DNA of 64,000 nucleotides from Halanaerobiales bacterium (GTDB lineage Bacteria; Bacillota; Halanaerobiia; Halanaerobiales; Halanaerobiaceae), in assembly GCA_016278485.1 (NCBI GenBank), contig JADQBT010000008.1, positions 1 to 64,000 on the forward strand, in the 5' to 3' direction. Every line of letters starts with the position of its first letter. Position 1 is the stretch's first letter. The position numbers and the translations under genes were made by a program. Below the pieces are notes generated by a model. That model was not told the DNA's origin and did no database searches. It saw only the letters and a program-made list of their open reading frames with translations. Shown piece after piece: positions 43,646-52,263 of this stretch.

Positions 43646-46600
43646 GTGATTTCATATAAGAAATTAAAACAGATGCAAGAAGAGTATTTGACAGATAAGT
43701 TAAATACTAATCAACGTCAAATAGTAATTGGAATGGGTACCTGTGGTCTGGCTGCTGGAGCAGAAAGTGTAAAAGATGCGGTAATAGATGAAATAGAAAA
43801 AATTGGTCTTAATGATATAAAAATTATACAGACAGGCTGTTTGGGGATTTGTGCAAAGGAACCTTTAATGGAAATTAGGGAAGCTGATAAACGGACTGTT
43901 TATGGTAATCTTAATCCTGAAAAGGTGAGAGAAATTATTAATCATCACTTGGTTTCTGACCATATTATTACTCGTTGGACAGTTGATCTAGCTGCTGATT
44001 TTTTTGCAAGACAGGAAAGAATAGTTCTTAAAAACTGTGGTCTAATAGATCCTGAAGATATTGAAGAAGCTATTTCTGTAGGTGCATATCAAGGCTTGGG
44101 TAAAGCTTTAGCTAATAATACTCCGGAAGAGGTAATTTCTGAACTTATAGAATCTCAGCTTAGAGGACGTGGTGGTGCTGGTTTTCCTACTGGTCTTAAA
44201 TGGAAATTTGCTGCTGAAGCTGAGGGAGATTATAAATACATTATCTGCAATGCGGATGAGGGTGACCCAGGTGCATTTATGGATCGTAGTGTTTTAGAAG
44301 GGGATCCGCATCGTTTATTAGAAGGCATGATCATTGCTGGTTATGCGATAGGTGCACAAAAAGGGTATATCTATTGTCGAGCTGAATATCCACTGGCAAT
44401 TAAACGACTCAGAAAAGCAATTAATGGAGCACGTCAGCTGGGTCTGTTGGGAGAAAATATTCTTAATAGTGGATTTGATTTTGAACTTGAAATCAGACTT
44501 GGGGCAGGTGCCTTTGTTTGTGGTGAAGAAACGGCTTTAATAGCTTCCATTGAAGGAAAAAGAGGAGAACCACGGTCAAAGCCACCATTTCCAGCTGCTT
44601 CAGGATTAAAAGATTGTCCTACTGTTATTAATAATGTGGAAACTTTTTCGAATATAGCTGATATAATTGCTAAAGGAAGTAATTGGTTCAAAAAAATAGG
44701 TACAGAAGCTAGTCCAGGTACAAAAGTTTTTGCATTAGCCGGAAAAATAAAAAATAATGGTCTGGTTGAAGTGCCAATGGGTACACGATTAGGTGAGGTT
44801 ATTTTTGATATTGGGGGAGGACTTGAAAATAATGGTCAGTTTAAGGCTGCTCAAACAGGCGGTCCTTCCGGTGGATGTATACCAGTTGAACATCTTAATG
44901 TTCCTATTGATTATGATTCATTAAAAGAATTAGGTACTATCATGGGTTCAGGTGGATTAATAATCATGGATGAACAGACTTGTATGGTAGATTTGGCCAA
45001 ATACTTCATAGATTTTTGTAAAGATGAATCGTGTGGTCAATGTACTCCTTGTCGGATTGGTACCACACGTATGTTAGAAATTTTAGAAAAAATAACTGAG
45101 GGAAAGGCCAAGATGGCTGATCTTGAATTATTGCAAGAAATGGGTGAACAGATTAAGGATTCATCTTTTTGTGGCTTAGGTCAGACTGCACCTAATCCTG
45201 TAATTAGTACAATTAAATATTTTGCTAAAGAGTATGAAGATCATATCAATAATCAATATTGTAGTTCATCTGTCTGTGCAGCACTTTTCAACTCACCTTG
45301 TCAGAATGCTTGTCCAGCTAATGTTGATGTCCCTCGTTATATTGATCTGATAAGACAGGGTAAATATCGAGAAGCCTATCAGGTGGTTCAGGAGGAAAAC
45401 CCTCTTGTGTTGACATGTGGTCGTGTTTGCTATAATCTCTGTGAAAATTCTTGTAATCGGGGAGCTATGGATGAAGCTCTAGCTGTTAGAGAATTAAAAA
45501 GATTTGTCAGTGATTATCTGTTGAAAAATGGAGACGGTTTTCCAGTGCCCCAAATAGCTAAAGAGAAAGATAAAAAGGTGGCCATTGTAGGTTCAGGACC
45601 ATCTGGTCTAACGGCAGCTTTTTATCTACGCAAGTTAGGTTATCAAGTAACTATCTTTGAAAAAGAATCTGTTGTTGGTGGAATGTTGGCCCTAGGTATA
45701 CCTGAATACCGACTTCCTCATGATTTACTAAATGAAGAGATTGGTGTCTTAACTGCAATGGGGGTAGAGATTGTAGTAGATACTGAACTTGGTAAAGATA
45801 TTACACTTGCTGATTTAAAGAATGAAGGATTCTGGGCTGTTTATTTAGCAATTGGTGCGCAATTAGATAAACCACTTAGACTTGAGGGAAGAGAGTTAGA
45901 AGGAGTCCATTCTGCCCTTAAATTATTGCAAGAGATTAATCAGGGTTGTGCTAGTGATTCATTTGAGGAAAATTGTTCATTAGACATAAAAAATAAGAAA
46001 GCTGCTGTTATCGGTGGAGGTAATGCAGCGATAGATGTAGCTCGAAATTTAGTGCGCCTCGGTGCCAAAGAAGTCAATATTGTTTACAGAAGGACAAAAG
46101 AAGATATGCCTGCTCACCGTGAGGAGATTCAAGAAGCAGAATATGAACAGGTGAAAATGTACTGTCAAGTAAATCCTGTAAAAATTCATGGTGAGAATGG
46201 CAAGGTAAATAAATTAGAGTGTGTCCGCATTAAAGGTGGCGCTTTTGATAACTCTGGTCGTAGAAAACCAGTACCAGAAGAAAACACGAATTTTGAACTG
46301 GAAGTTGATTTAGTTATTTCAGCTGTTGGACAGGAGGTTGACCGAGGTTTTAATCACGGAGATTTTCAAATAAATATGACTGTTGATCAATTCATTGCAG
46401 TAGATGATCTGGCAACAACAACTCTGCCTTGGGTTTTTGCTGGTGGTGACTGTGTTAATGGTCCTGCTACTGTCGTTGAAGCTATCAAAAGTGGCAAGGA
46501 ATCAGCCAGATCAATTGATAAGTATCTAGGTGGAGATGGAGTAATTATACCGGATAAAGAGATAAAACGAGAAATTTCTGGACCAATACTTGAAGAAGAG

Positions 46601-46738
46601 ATGCCTCGGGTTAAGATGCCGACTATCTTACTTTCAGAAAGAAAAAAAGGTTTTAAAGAAGTCGAAAAAGGTTACTCAATAGAACAGGCAGTTGAAGAAG
46701 CAGAACGTTGTCTTCGCTGTGATGTAAAAGTAAAATAG
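43646..46738 (+). CDS. hydB: HydB (NuoF-like) fused to GltD-like NADPH oxidoreductase
   Basis: A 1030-aa fusion. Residues about 20-110 are a thioredoxin-like [2Fe-2S] domain; about 140-555 is a NuoF-type flavin and NADH module with GRGGAGFPTGLKW and the [4Fe-4S] motif SCGQCTPCRIGT. Instead of the two C-terminal ferredoxin clusters usual in HydB, residues about 555-1030 form a glutamate-synthase-small-subunit-like module with Fe-S Cys (CQNACPANVD, CGRVCYNLCENSC), FAD motif VAIVGSGPSGL and a second Rossmann GGGNAAIDVARN followed by YRRTKEDMPA, which suggests NADPH. It may couple NADH, NADPH and ferredoxin at one hydrogenase. Start: GTG after GAGGAGGGG. Confidence 0.9.
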   Translation: MISYKKLKQMQEEYLTDKLNTNQRQIVIGMGTCGLAAGAESVKDAVIDEIEKIGLNDIKIIQTGCLGICAKEPLMEIREADKRTVYGNLNPEKVREIINHHLVSDHIITRWTVDLAADFFARQERIVLKNCGLIDPEDIEEAISVGAYQGLGKALANNTPEEVISELIESQLRGRGGAGFPTGLKWKFAAEAEGDYKYIICNADEGDPGAFMDRSVLEGDPHRLLEGMIIAGYAIGAQKGYIYCRAEYPLAIKRLRKAINGARQLGLLGENILNSGFDFELEIRLGAGAFVCGEETALIASIEGKRGEPRSKPPFPAASGLKDCPTVINNVETFSNIADIIAKGSNWFKKIGTEASPGTKVFALAGKIKNNGLVEVPMGTRLGEVIFDIGGGLENNGQFKAAQTGGPSGGCIPVEHLNVPIDYDSLKELGTIMGSGGLIIMDEQTCMVDLAKYFIDFCKDESCGQCTPCRIGTTRMLEILEKITEGKAKMADLELLQEMGEQIKDSSFCGLGQTAPNPVISTIKYFAKEYEDHINNQYCSSSVCAALFNSPCQNACPANVDVPRYIDLIRQGKYREAYQVVQEENPLVLTCGRVCYNLCENSCNRGAMDEALAVRELKRFVSDYLLKNGDGFPVPQIAKEKDKKVAIVGSGPSGLTAAFYLRKLGYQVTIFEKESVVGGMLALGIPEYRLPHDLLNEEIGVLTAMGVEIVVDTELGKDITLADLKNEGFWAVYLAIGAQLDKPLRLEGRELEGVHSALKLLQEINQGCASDSFEENCSLDIKNKKAAVIGGGNAAIDVARNLVRLGAKEVNIVYRRTKEDMPAHREEIQEAEYEQVKMYCQVNPVKIHGENGKVNKLECVRIKGGAFDNSGRRKPVPEENTNFELEVDLVISAVGQEVDRGFNHGDFQINMTVDQFIAVDDLATTTLPWVFAGGDCVNGPATVVEAIKSGKESARSIDKYLGGDGVIIPDKEIKREISGPILEEEMPRVKMPTILLSERKKGFKEVEKGYSIEQAVEEAERCLRCDVKVK

Positions 46739-46749
46739 GGGGAGTGAAA

Positions 46750-48462
46750 ATGAACAAGCAAATTATGAAGATTTGGATTGATAATCAGCCAGTTGAATCT
46801 GCTGCAGGAATGACTATTCTAGAAGCAGCACAGCAGTTAGGCAAAGATATACCAACTCTCTGCTATTTAGAAGATAAAAATCTAGTAGGTGCCTGCAGAG
46901 TCTGTCTGGTAGAAATAGAAAATAGCGGTAAACTTGCTGCAGCTTGTAATACACCTGTAGCAGATGGAATGAAGATAAATACTAATAGCGAAAGAGTCCG
47001 CAAAACAAGGAAACTAAATCTTGAACTATTACTTTCTAATCATGAAATAGATTGTCCAACTTGTTTGAAAAACGGTAATTGTGAGTTGCGCCAACTTGCT
47101 GAGAAGATGGGCATTAGAGAAAATAGATTTGCGGGAAAGAAAAGTAAGTTTAGCAGAGATGAATCTACACCTTCACTATTTAGAAATCCTGAAAAGTGTA
47201 TACTCTGCCGTCGTTGTGTAAGTGTATGTAGTGATATTCAATCTGTGAAGGCAGTAGTACCTGAAGGTAGAGGGTTTGATACAGTCGTCAATGCTTCATA
47301 TTATGGTAATTTAGCTGATAGTCCCTGTGTACTCTGTGGACAATGTGCAGCAGTCTGTCCTACGGGGGCAATAACTGAAAAAGAATATATTGAAGATGTC
47401 TGGCAGGCACTAGCTGATCCACAAAAACATGTAGTTGTACAGACAGCTCCAGCTGTTAGAGTTGCTATTTCGGAGCTCTTTGGAGCTAGTTCAGGGACAA
47501 TTGCAACAGGTCAATTAGTGGCAGCTTTAAGAAGATTAGGTTTTAATAAAGTTTTTGACACAAACTTCACGGCTGATCTTACCATTATGGAAGAGGGAAC
47601 TGAATTAATTGGCCGTATAAAAGAAGGTGGAACATTACCGTTGTTTACTTCCTGTAGTCCAGGCTGGATTAATTTTATTGAAGAATATTATCCAGAATTT
47701 CTAGAAAATGTGTCTAGCTGTAAATCACCACAGCAAATGTTTGGGGCAGTAGCCAAATCGTATTATGCAGAACAAAATGATTTGGAAAAAGAAGAGATAG
47801 TAGTTGTTTCAGTAATGCCGTGTACTGCCAAAAAATATGAGGCCCAGCGGGAAGAGATGGCAGGAGATGTTGATTATGTATTGACAACGAGAGAGTTGGG
47901 TCGCATGATTAAAGAAGCAGGCTTAGAAATAATGGATTTATCTGAGGAAGAGTATGATAATTTATTAGGAGTTTCTTCAGGAGCAGCAGATATCTTTGCT
48001 TCAACAGGTGGCGTTATGGAAGCTGCTTTAAGAACGGCTTATGAGTTAATTACAGGTGAAGAACTACCTGATTTAGATCTAACGGCAGTAAGAAACAGTA
48101 CTGGTATCAAAAATGCTGAAGTTTCTGTTGGTGATTTAGATCTTAAAGTAGCAGTTGTAAATGGACTTGGTAATGCCAGACAGTTACTTGAAGAAATAAA
48201 AAATGGAGCAGAATACCATTTTATTGAGTTTATGGCTTGTCCAGGAGGATGTCTTGGTGGAGGTGGTCAGCCAATTCCTACCAATAAAGAAGTATTAAAG
48301 CAAAGGAGAGAAGCTATTTACAAAATAGATCAAGGTAAAAAACTACGCAAATCCCATGAAAATCCTATGATTAAAAAGATCTATGCAGATTATTTAACTG
48401 AACCAGGTAGTCATCTTTCCCATGAATTGTTGCATACCACTTATAAAGAAAGAAAAATATAG
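46750..48462 (+). CDS. hydA: [FeFe]-hydrogenase catalytic subunit HydA
   Basis: A 570-aa catalytic subunit that makes or oxidises H2. Order: plant-type [2Fe-2S] domain (GACRVCLVEIE), His-Cys [4Fe-4S] motif (HEIDCPTCLKNGNCELR), two [4Fe-4S] motifs (CILCRRCVSVC, CVLCGQCAAVC), then the H-cluster domain with FTSCSPGW, MPCTAKKYE and FMACPGGCLGGGGQP, and the small-subunit tail. The first motif has Ser at the second Cys of the textbook TSCCP; I recall this form from other NAD(P)-linked hydrogenases. ATG follows GGGGGAG. A terminator follows. Confidence 0.94.
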   Translation: MNKQIMKIWIDNQPVESAAGMTILEAAQQLGKDIPTLCYLEDKNLVGACRVCLVEIENSGKLAAACNTPVADGMKINTNSERVRKTRKLNLELLLSNHEIDCPTCLKNGNCELRQLAEKMGIRENRFAGKKSKFSRDESTPSLFRNPEKCILCRRCVSVCSDIQSVKAVVPEGRGFDTVVNASYYGNLADSPCVLCGQCAAVCPTGAITEKEYIEDVWQALADPQKHVVVQTAPAVRVAISELFGASSGTIATGQLVAALRRLGFNKVFDTNFTADLTIMEEGTELIGRIKEGGTLPLFTSCSPGWINFIEEYYPEFLENVSSCKSPQQMFGAVAKSYYAEQNDLEKEEIVVVSVMPCTAKKYEAQREEMAGDVDYVLTTRELGRMIKEAGLEIMDLSEEEYDNLLGVSSGAADIFASTGGVMEAALRTAYELITGEELPDLDLTAVRNSTGIKNAEVSVGDLDLKVAVVNGLGNARQLLEEIKNGAEYHFIEFMACPGGCLGGGGQPIPTNKEVLKQRREAIYKIDQGKKLRKSHENPMIKKIYADYLTEPGSHLSHELLHTTYKERKI

Positions 48463-48470
48463 ATAGATAA

Positions 48471-48498
48471 GGCTGGGATTAATTTCCCAGTCTTTTTT
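48471..48498 (+). terminator. Intrinsic terminator of hydrogenase operon
   Basis: GGCTGGGA (48471-48478) pairs with TCCCAGTC (48485-48492), followed by six T. Confidence 0.88.
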
Positions 48499-48539
48499 CA
48501 AATAATAAATACCTTTGTTAAAAAAAATTAGAAATTTTC

Positions 48540-48569
48540 TTGACAGATGTCAGTTGCTTACTATATAAT
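48540..48569 (+). promoter_or_regulatory. SigA-type promoter of T-box transcript
   Basis: TTGACA (48540-48545), an 18-base spacer and TATAAT (48564-48569). The T-box leader starts shortly after. Confidence 0.82.
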
Positions 48570-48584
48570 CTATTTAACAATTTA

Positions 48585-48847
48585 ACTTAATAAAGTAATT
48601 AAAGACTTTGAGAGGGAGAAGTAAGCCTTTAAGTAATTTGCAGAGAGTCAGGGGTGCTGGAACCTGGCAATTAACACTGGCTGAAATACACCCTGGAGTT
48701 TCAGGCTGAAAAAATTGTAGGCCTTGACGTATTCCAACGTTAAATGGTGAGAGAGTGTTTGCTCTCAAAAGAGTGGATCTGTTTATAACAGATTAATTCA
48801 GGTGGTACCGCGCATTAGTCGTCCTGTATATCAGGAGGACTTTTTTT
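48585..48847 (+). ncRNA. T-box riboswitch, tyrosine-type specifier
   Basis: A full T-box leader: Stem I with GCAGAGAGTCAGGGGTGC and GGAACCTGGCA, the specifier region GCTGAAATACACCCTGGAG, the T-box AGGTGGTACCGCG (48800-48812) and a terminator AGTCGTCCTG (48817-48826) / CAGGAGGACT (48832-48841) with seven T. Read as GAAA-TAC-ACC, the specifier is TAC (Tyr). TGGT in the T-box pairs with an ACCA tRNA end, discriminator A, which fits tRNA-Tyr and argues against Trp (G) or His (C). Uncharged tRNA-Tyr should therefore switch the downstream gene on. Confidence 0.9.
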
Positions 48848-48900
48848 ATGTTTAGAGGAATTTTAAAGGCAATATTCTAAATAGTGGGAGGTGAGGATTA

Positions 48901-48921
48901 ATGGAAGATTATTTAGCCTAA
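48901..48921 (+). CDS. Possible six-residue leader peptide MEDYLA
   Basis: ATG preceded by GGGAGGTGAGG opens a seven-codon frame (Met-Glu-Asp-Tyr-Leu-Ala-stop) between the T-box terminator and the lyase gene. The ribosome-binding site is stronger than needed by chance, and the peptide contains Tyr. It could be a regulatory upstream frame, recalling tnaC of tryptophanase operons, or a remnant of a lost start. Evidence is limited to the site and spacing. Confidence 0.3.
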   Translation: MEDYLA

Positions 48922-48972
48922 AACTGCCTTATAAATGGAAAATGAGTGTCAAATAAAAAAGGAGTGTGTAGC

Positions 48973-50439
48973 ATGGTAGAAAATAGTAGGTCAAGACAAA
49001 TTAAATTTCATTTTGGTGATAGTGTTCCCCTTGAGATGCACAAGGTAAGAATTGTGCAGAAGTTAAGTCTTCCCCCTGTTGAAGATCGTTTTAAGGCAAT
49101 TTCAGAAGCAGGTAATAATACATTTCTGCTTAATAATCGTGATGTATTTTTAGATATGTTGACAGACAGTGGTGTTAATGCTATGAGTGACAGGCAATTA
49201 GCTGCGATGATGGTTGCTGATGATAGTTATGCTGGGTCAGAAACTTTTTGTAGATTAGAGAAAAAAACAAGGGAAATATTCAATAAAAAACTTTTCTTGC
49301 CCACCCATCAAGGGAGAGCCTGTGAGAATATTCTGGCCCGGACTCTAGTTAATGCTGGTTCAGTAGTTCCAATGAATTATCATTTTACAACAACTAAAGC
49401 TCATATTGTAGAAAATGGTGGCACGGTAGAAGAGGTCTATATTGATGAGGCATTAGAGGTAGATAGTAATCATCCTTTTAAAGGCAATATGGATTTGGAA
49501 AAATTAAAAAATATTATAAAAATAAACGGTGCTGAAAAGATTCCTTTTATCCGTATCGAGGCAGGTACTAATTTGATTGGTGGTCAACCAGTTTCTCTTG
49601 CAAATATGCGGGGAGTTCGCAAGCTATGTGACCAATATGGGATTATGATTGTTTTTGATGCTAGTCTATTGGCAGATAATTTATATTTTATTAAGACCAG
49701 AGAAAAAGAATGTCAGGAGATGAGTATTCGAGAAATCACACAAGAAATCTCAAACTTAACTGATATAATATATTTTTCTGCTCGAAAATTGGGCAATGCC
49801 AGAGGTGGTGGTATTTGTACTAATAATGAGCAAGTATATTTGCAGATGCGTGAATTGTTGCCGCTTTATGAGGGTTTCCTTACTTATGGTGGGATGTCTG
49901 TGCGTGAGATGGAGGCAATTGCAGTTGGACTTGATGAGACAATGGATGAGGATATGATTAACCAAGGACCACAGTTTATAGCCTTTATGGTGGAAGAGCT
50001 TCAGAAAAAAGGTGTTCCAGTTGTAACACCAGCTGGTGGCTTAGGTTGTCATATTGATGCTATGCGTTTTCTTGATCACCTTGCGCAAACAGAATATCCT
50101 GCTGGTTCACTTGCTGCTGCCCTTTATCTTGTCAGTGGAATTAGAGGTATGGAGAGGGGAACTTTATCTGAACAGAGGGATGAAGCTGGTAATGAGACAT
50201 TATCAAATATGGAGCTATTACGTTTAGCTATGCCGAGGCGAGTTTTTACTCTTTCACAAGTTAAGTATGCTATTGATCGGATTGGTTGGTTATATGAAAA
50301 CCGTCAATTAATTGGAGGATTATCTTTTACGGAAGAGCCTAGAGTATTAAGGTTTTTCTTTGGGAAACTGCAGACCAGATCAGATTGGCAACTGAAACTA
50401 ATAGATAAGTTTAAAAATGATTTTGGAGATAGCCTTTAA
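48973..50439 (+). CDS. tpl: Tyrosine phenol-lyase-like PLP enzyme
   Basis: A 488-aa beta-eliminating lyase of the TPL/tryptophanase family. At the three positions that separate TPL from tryptophanase in my recall it has the TPL residues: FTTT (Thr124), GMERG (Arg381) and LRFFF (Phe448). The PLP Lys lies in SARKL. Unusual changes: the residue equal to Arg217 is Leu (DASLL), and the KKD around the Schiff-base Lys is RKL. The expected reaction is tyrosine to phenol, pyruvate and ammonia, reversible. Start: ATG nine bases after AGGAG. Regulated by the tyrosine T-box upstream. The exact substrate is uncertain. Confidence 0.8.
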   Translation: MVENSRSRQIKFHFGDSVPLEMHKVRIVQKLSLPPVEDRFKAISEAGNNTFLLNNRDVFLDMLTDSGVNAMSDRQLAAMMVADDSYAGSETFCRLEKKTREIFNKKLFLPTHQGRACENILARTLVNAGSVVPMNYHFTTTKAHIVENGGTVEEVYIDEALEVDSNHPFKGNMDLEKLKNIIKINGAEKIPFIRIEAGTNLIGGQPVSLANMRGVRKLCDQYGIMIVFDASLLADNLYFIKTREKECQEMSIREITQEISNLTDIIYFSARKLGNARGGGICTNNEQVYLQMRELLPLYEGFLTYGGMSVREMEAIAVGLDETMDEDMINQGPQFIAFMVEELQKKGVPVVTPAGGLGCHIDAMRFLDHLAQTEYPAGSLAAALYLVSGIRGMERGTLSEQRDEAGNETLSNMELLRLAMPRRVFTLSQVKYAIDRIGWLYENRQLIGGLSFTEEPRVLRFFFGKLQTRSDWQLKLIDKFKNDFGDSL

Positions 50440-50447
50440 ATAGAAAG

Positions 50448-50471
50448 AGGGAAGTAATAATTTACTTCCCT
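50448..50471. terminator. Hairpin between lyase gene and convergent yjcZ-like gene
   Basis: AGGGAAGTAA (50448-50457) pairs with TTACTTCCCT (50462-50471), ten bp with a four-base loop. A clear T run is lacking on the plus strand; on the minus strand the tail is CTTTCTATTT. It may end both convergent transcripts. Confidence 0.5.
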
Positions 50472-50502
50472 AAATGTAATCCATCTAACTAATTAATATT
50501 TA

Positions 50503-50610
50503 TTATTTACTATAACCACCGTGGCCGCCTAATAACAATAAAATTAAGACTAAGAAAATTATTGTTATACCGCCACCACCATGGCTTTCTGTTGATAGAA
50601 AATCACCCAT
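50503..50610 (-). CDS. YjcZ-family small sporulation protein
   Basis: A 35-residue peptide: MGDFLSTESHGGGG, a hydrophobic helix (ITIIFLVLILLLL) and a Gly-rich end (GGHGGYSK). Gly-rich flanks around one membrane helix are typical of the YjcZ family of small spore-former proteins. AAAGGGGG lies seven bases before the ATG chosen; an in-frame ATG six codons upstream overlaps this site and is less likely. It is monocistronic and convergent with the lyase gene. It supports a spore-forming lineage, together with the CotF-like operon. Confidence 0.72.
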   Translation of the reverse strand: MGDFLSTESHGGGGITIIFLVLILLLLGGHGGYSK

Positions 50611-50766
50611 GTTAAATCCCCCTTTCATATTTTCATTGGTATATATTATGTAACAGGCTAGGAGTTTGTTATATATTTGGTGAATTTTCCAATTTACAAT
50701 AATTAATCTAAATGTTATAATTATTGAAATTATATTTTAAAAATTAAGTAGTAGAGGAGGAGAAAG

Positions 50767-51291
50767 ATGTTACAAAGGATCTTATACTTGTTTTTGTCAT
50801 TTTCTAAAGTAGGAGTTCTGGGTTATGGTGGTGGTCCTTCGATGATACCACTTGTCCAAGCTGATGTTGTAGAAGGTTACAAATGGATGTCAATGACTGA
50901 ATTTACTGATGCATTGGCCATGGGGTATGCTTTACCTGGTCCAATTGCAACAAAGATGTCTGTAGTGGTAGGTTATAAAGTCGCAGGACCTTTAGGTGCT
51001 CTATCAGCTTTGCTAGGAATGATACTACCATCAGCTATCCTGGTACTAGCTTTATACATATTTTTCTTTTCATTTAAAGATAATCCAGCTATTGAATCAT
51101 TATTAAGAGGAATTAGACCAGTAGTACTTGCTTTACTTGCAGTAGTAGTCATTGATATGGCTCCAAATGCAGCTATAAATTTACCAACAATAATTTTGGC
51201 AGTTGTGACGCTTGCTGTTTTTATATTAACTAATTTGCATCCAGCCTTTGCAATTATTGCTGGCGGTCTGATAGGAGTATTATTTTTTTAG
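50767..51291 (+). CDS. Chromate transporter, single CHR domain
   Basis: A 174-aa membrane protein with the CHR signature FSKVGVLGYGGGPSMIPL and ALPGPIATKMSVVVGYKVAG. Short CHR proteins normally come as adjacent pairs that together match the two halves of ChrA. Here no second half is adjacent: the next gene encodes a NIF3-like protein. It may work as a homodimer or with a partner encoded elsewhere. Substrate by family: chromate, but natural substrates of short CHR proteins are unclear. GAGGAGGAG precedes the ATG. Confidence 0.85.
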   Translation: MLQRILYLFLSFSKVGVLGYGGGPSMIPLVQADVVEGYKWMSMTEFTDALAMGYALPGPIATKMSVVVGYKVAGPLGALSALLGMILPSAILVLALYIFFFSFKDNPAIESLLRGIRPVVLALLAVVVIDMAPNAAINLPTIILAVVTLAVFILTNLHPAFAIIAGGLIGVLFF

Positions 51292-51336
51292 GCTACAATA
51301 TCTAAGCTTGAATTGTGTAATGAGAAGGGAGTAATT

Positions 51337-52143
51337 ATGTACACAACTGAAGAAATCATGAAGTTTGCCCTGGAAATGGTTGATATTGAAAAAATACCTG
51401 CTGATAGCGGAATTTATCATAAAGGAAAAAATATTAAAAAAGTATTAATGGGTATTGATATGGGTGCAGCAGAGCTAAAAATTGCTAAAGATATGGGTTA
51501 TGATGCTGTGATAGCCCATCACCCTCAGGCAGCATTAAGAACATATTATAATATTTTAGATGAGCATGTTACACAAATGGTTGCAGCTGGAGTCCCAGAA
51601 GTTGAAGCAAAAGAGGCTGTTAAAGAGCTAAAACTAAAGAATGAATTGATGGGACATAGTCTAAACTATGATCATGCGCGCTCGATAGCAAAATTGCTTG
51701 ATATGCCTTTTATGAATATTCATTATCCTCTAGATCAACTCGGTAGGATTAGAATGCAGCAAAAAATTGCTGAAGAAACTGATGAGAATAGTAGTGTGGC
51801 TGATGTGATTGCAGCCCTTAATTCTTTAGATGAAGTTGCTTCTGCCGAGACAGATGTAGAGTTAAGGTTAGGAAAATTAGAAAATAAAGCAGGTAAAGTA
51901 GTAGTTTCACATGGGGCTGGCACAAATGGTGGTTATGATCTGGCTAAGACATATTTTAAAAATGGTATTAGTACTTTAGTATATATTCATGTTAAGTATC
52001 CTGATCTCAAGAAAATGCAAACAGAACAAAATGGTAATTTAATTGTCACAGGACATTTGACCGGAGATCTACTGGGAATTAATCCCTTTATTGAGAAGCT
52101 TGAGAAATCGGGCATGATAGTAGATCGAGTTAGCGGACTTTAA
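51337..52143 (+). CDS. NIF3-like dinuclear metal-centre protein
   Basis: A 268-aa NIF3/YqfO-type protein. Metal ligands are suggested by VIAHHPQAAL near the N-terminus and by VVSHGAGTNGG and VTGHLTGD near the C-terminus. Family members form toroidal hexamers; the biochemical role (a GTP cyclohydrolase-like or metal chaperone activity has been proposed) is unsettled. Start: ATG six bases after GAAGGGAG; an upstream TTG is rejected. It may be co-transcribed with the chromate transporter half. Confidence 0.85.
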   Translation: MYTTEEIMKFALEMVDIEKIPADSGIYHKGKNIKKVLMGIDMGAAELKIAKDMGYDAVIAHHPQAALRTYYNILDEHVTQMVAAGVPEVEAKEAVKELKLKNELMGHSLNYDHARSIAKLLDMPFMNIHYPLDQLGRIRMQQKIAEETDENSSVADVIAALNSLDEVASAETDVELRLGKLENKAGKVVVSHGAGTNGGYDLAKTYFKNGISTLVYIHVKYPDLKKMQTEQNGNLIVTGHLTGDLLGINPFIEKLEKSGMIVDRVSGL

Positions 52144-52189
52144 AATTTTATAATCTAAGATTTCATTCACAATTTCATTCATTTACCTC

Positions 52190-52218
52190 TTTACAAAAGA
52201 AAAATGAAGTGTTATGAT
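52190..52218 (+). promoter_or_regulatory. SigA-type promoter of peptide transporter
   Basis: TTTACA (52190-52195), a 17-base spacer and TATGAT (52213-52218), about 45 bases before the binding-protein gene. Confidence 0.7.
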
Positions 52219-52263
52219 ATTTAACAATTAGAGTAGTTAAGATTTGAGAGGAGAGAGTAGTAT

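Noticed and set aside
46750-48462. HydA as defective because its first H-cluster motif reads TSCSPGW instead of TSCCP
   Set aside because: The other motifs and all accessory clusters are intact, and I recall the Ser form from other NAD(P)-linked hydrogenases. I could not verify this by alignment, so no defect is claimed.
48973-50439. Annotation of the PLP lyase as tryptophanase
   Set aside because: The residues that separate the two enzymes (FTTT, MERG, LRFF) are of the tyrosine phenol-lyase type, and the T-box specifier and discriminator base fit tRNA-Tyr, not tRNA-Trp.
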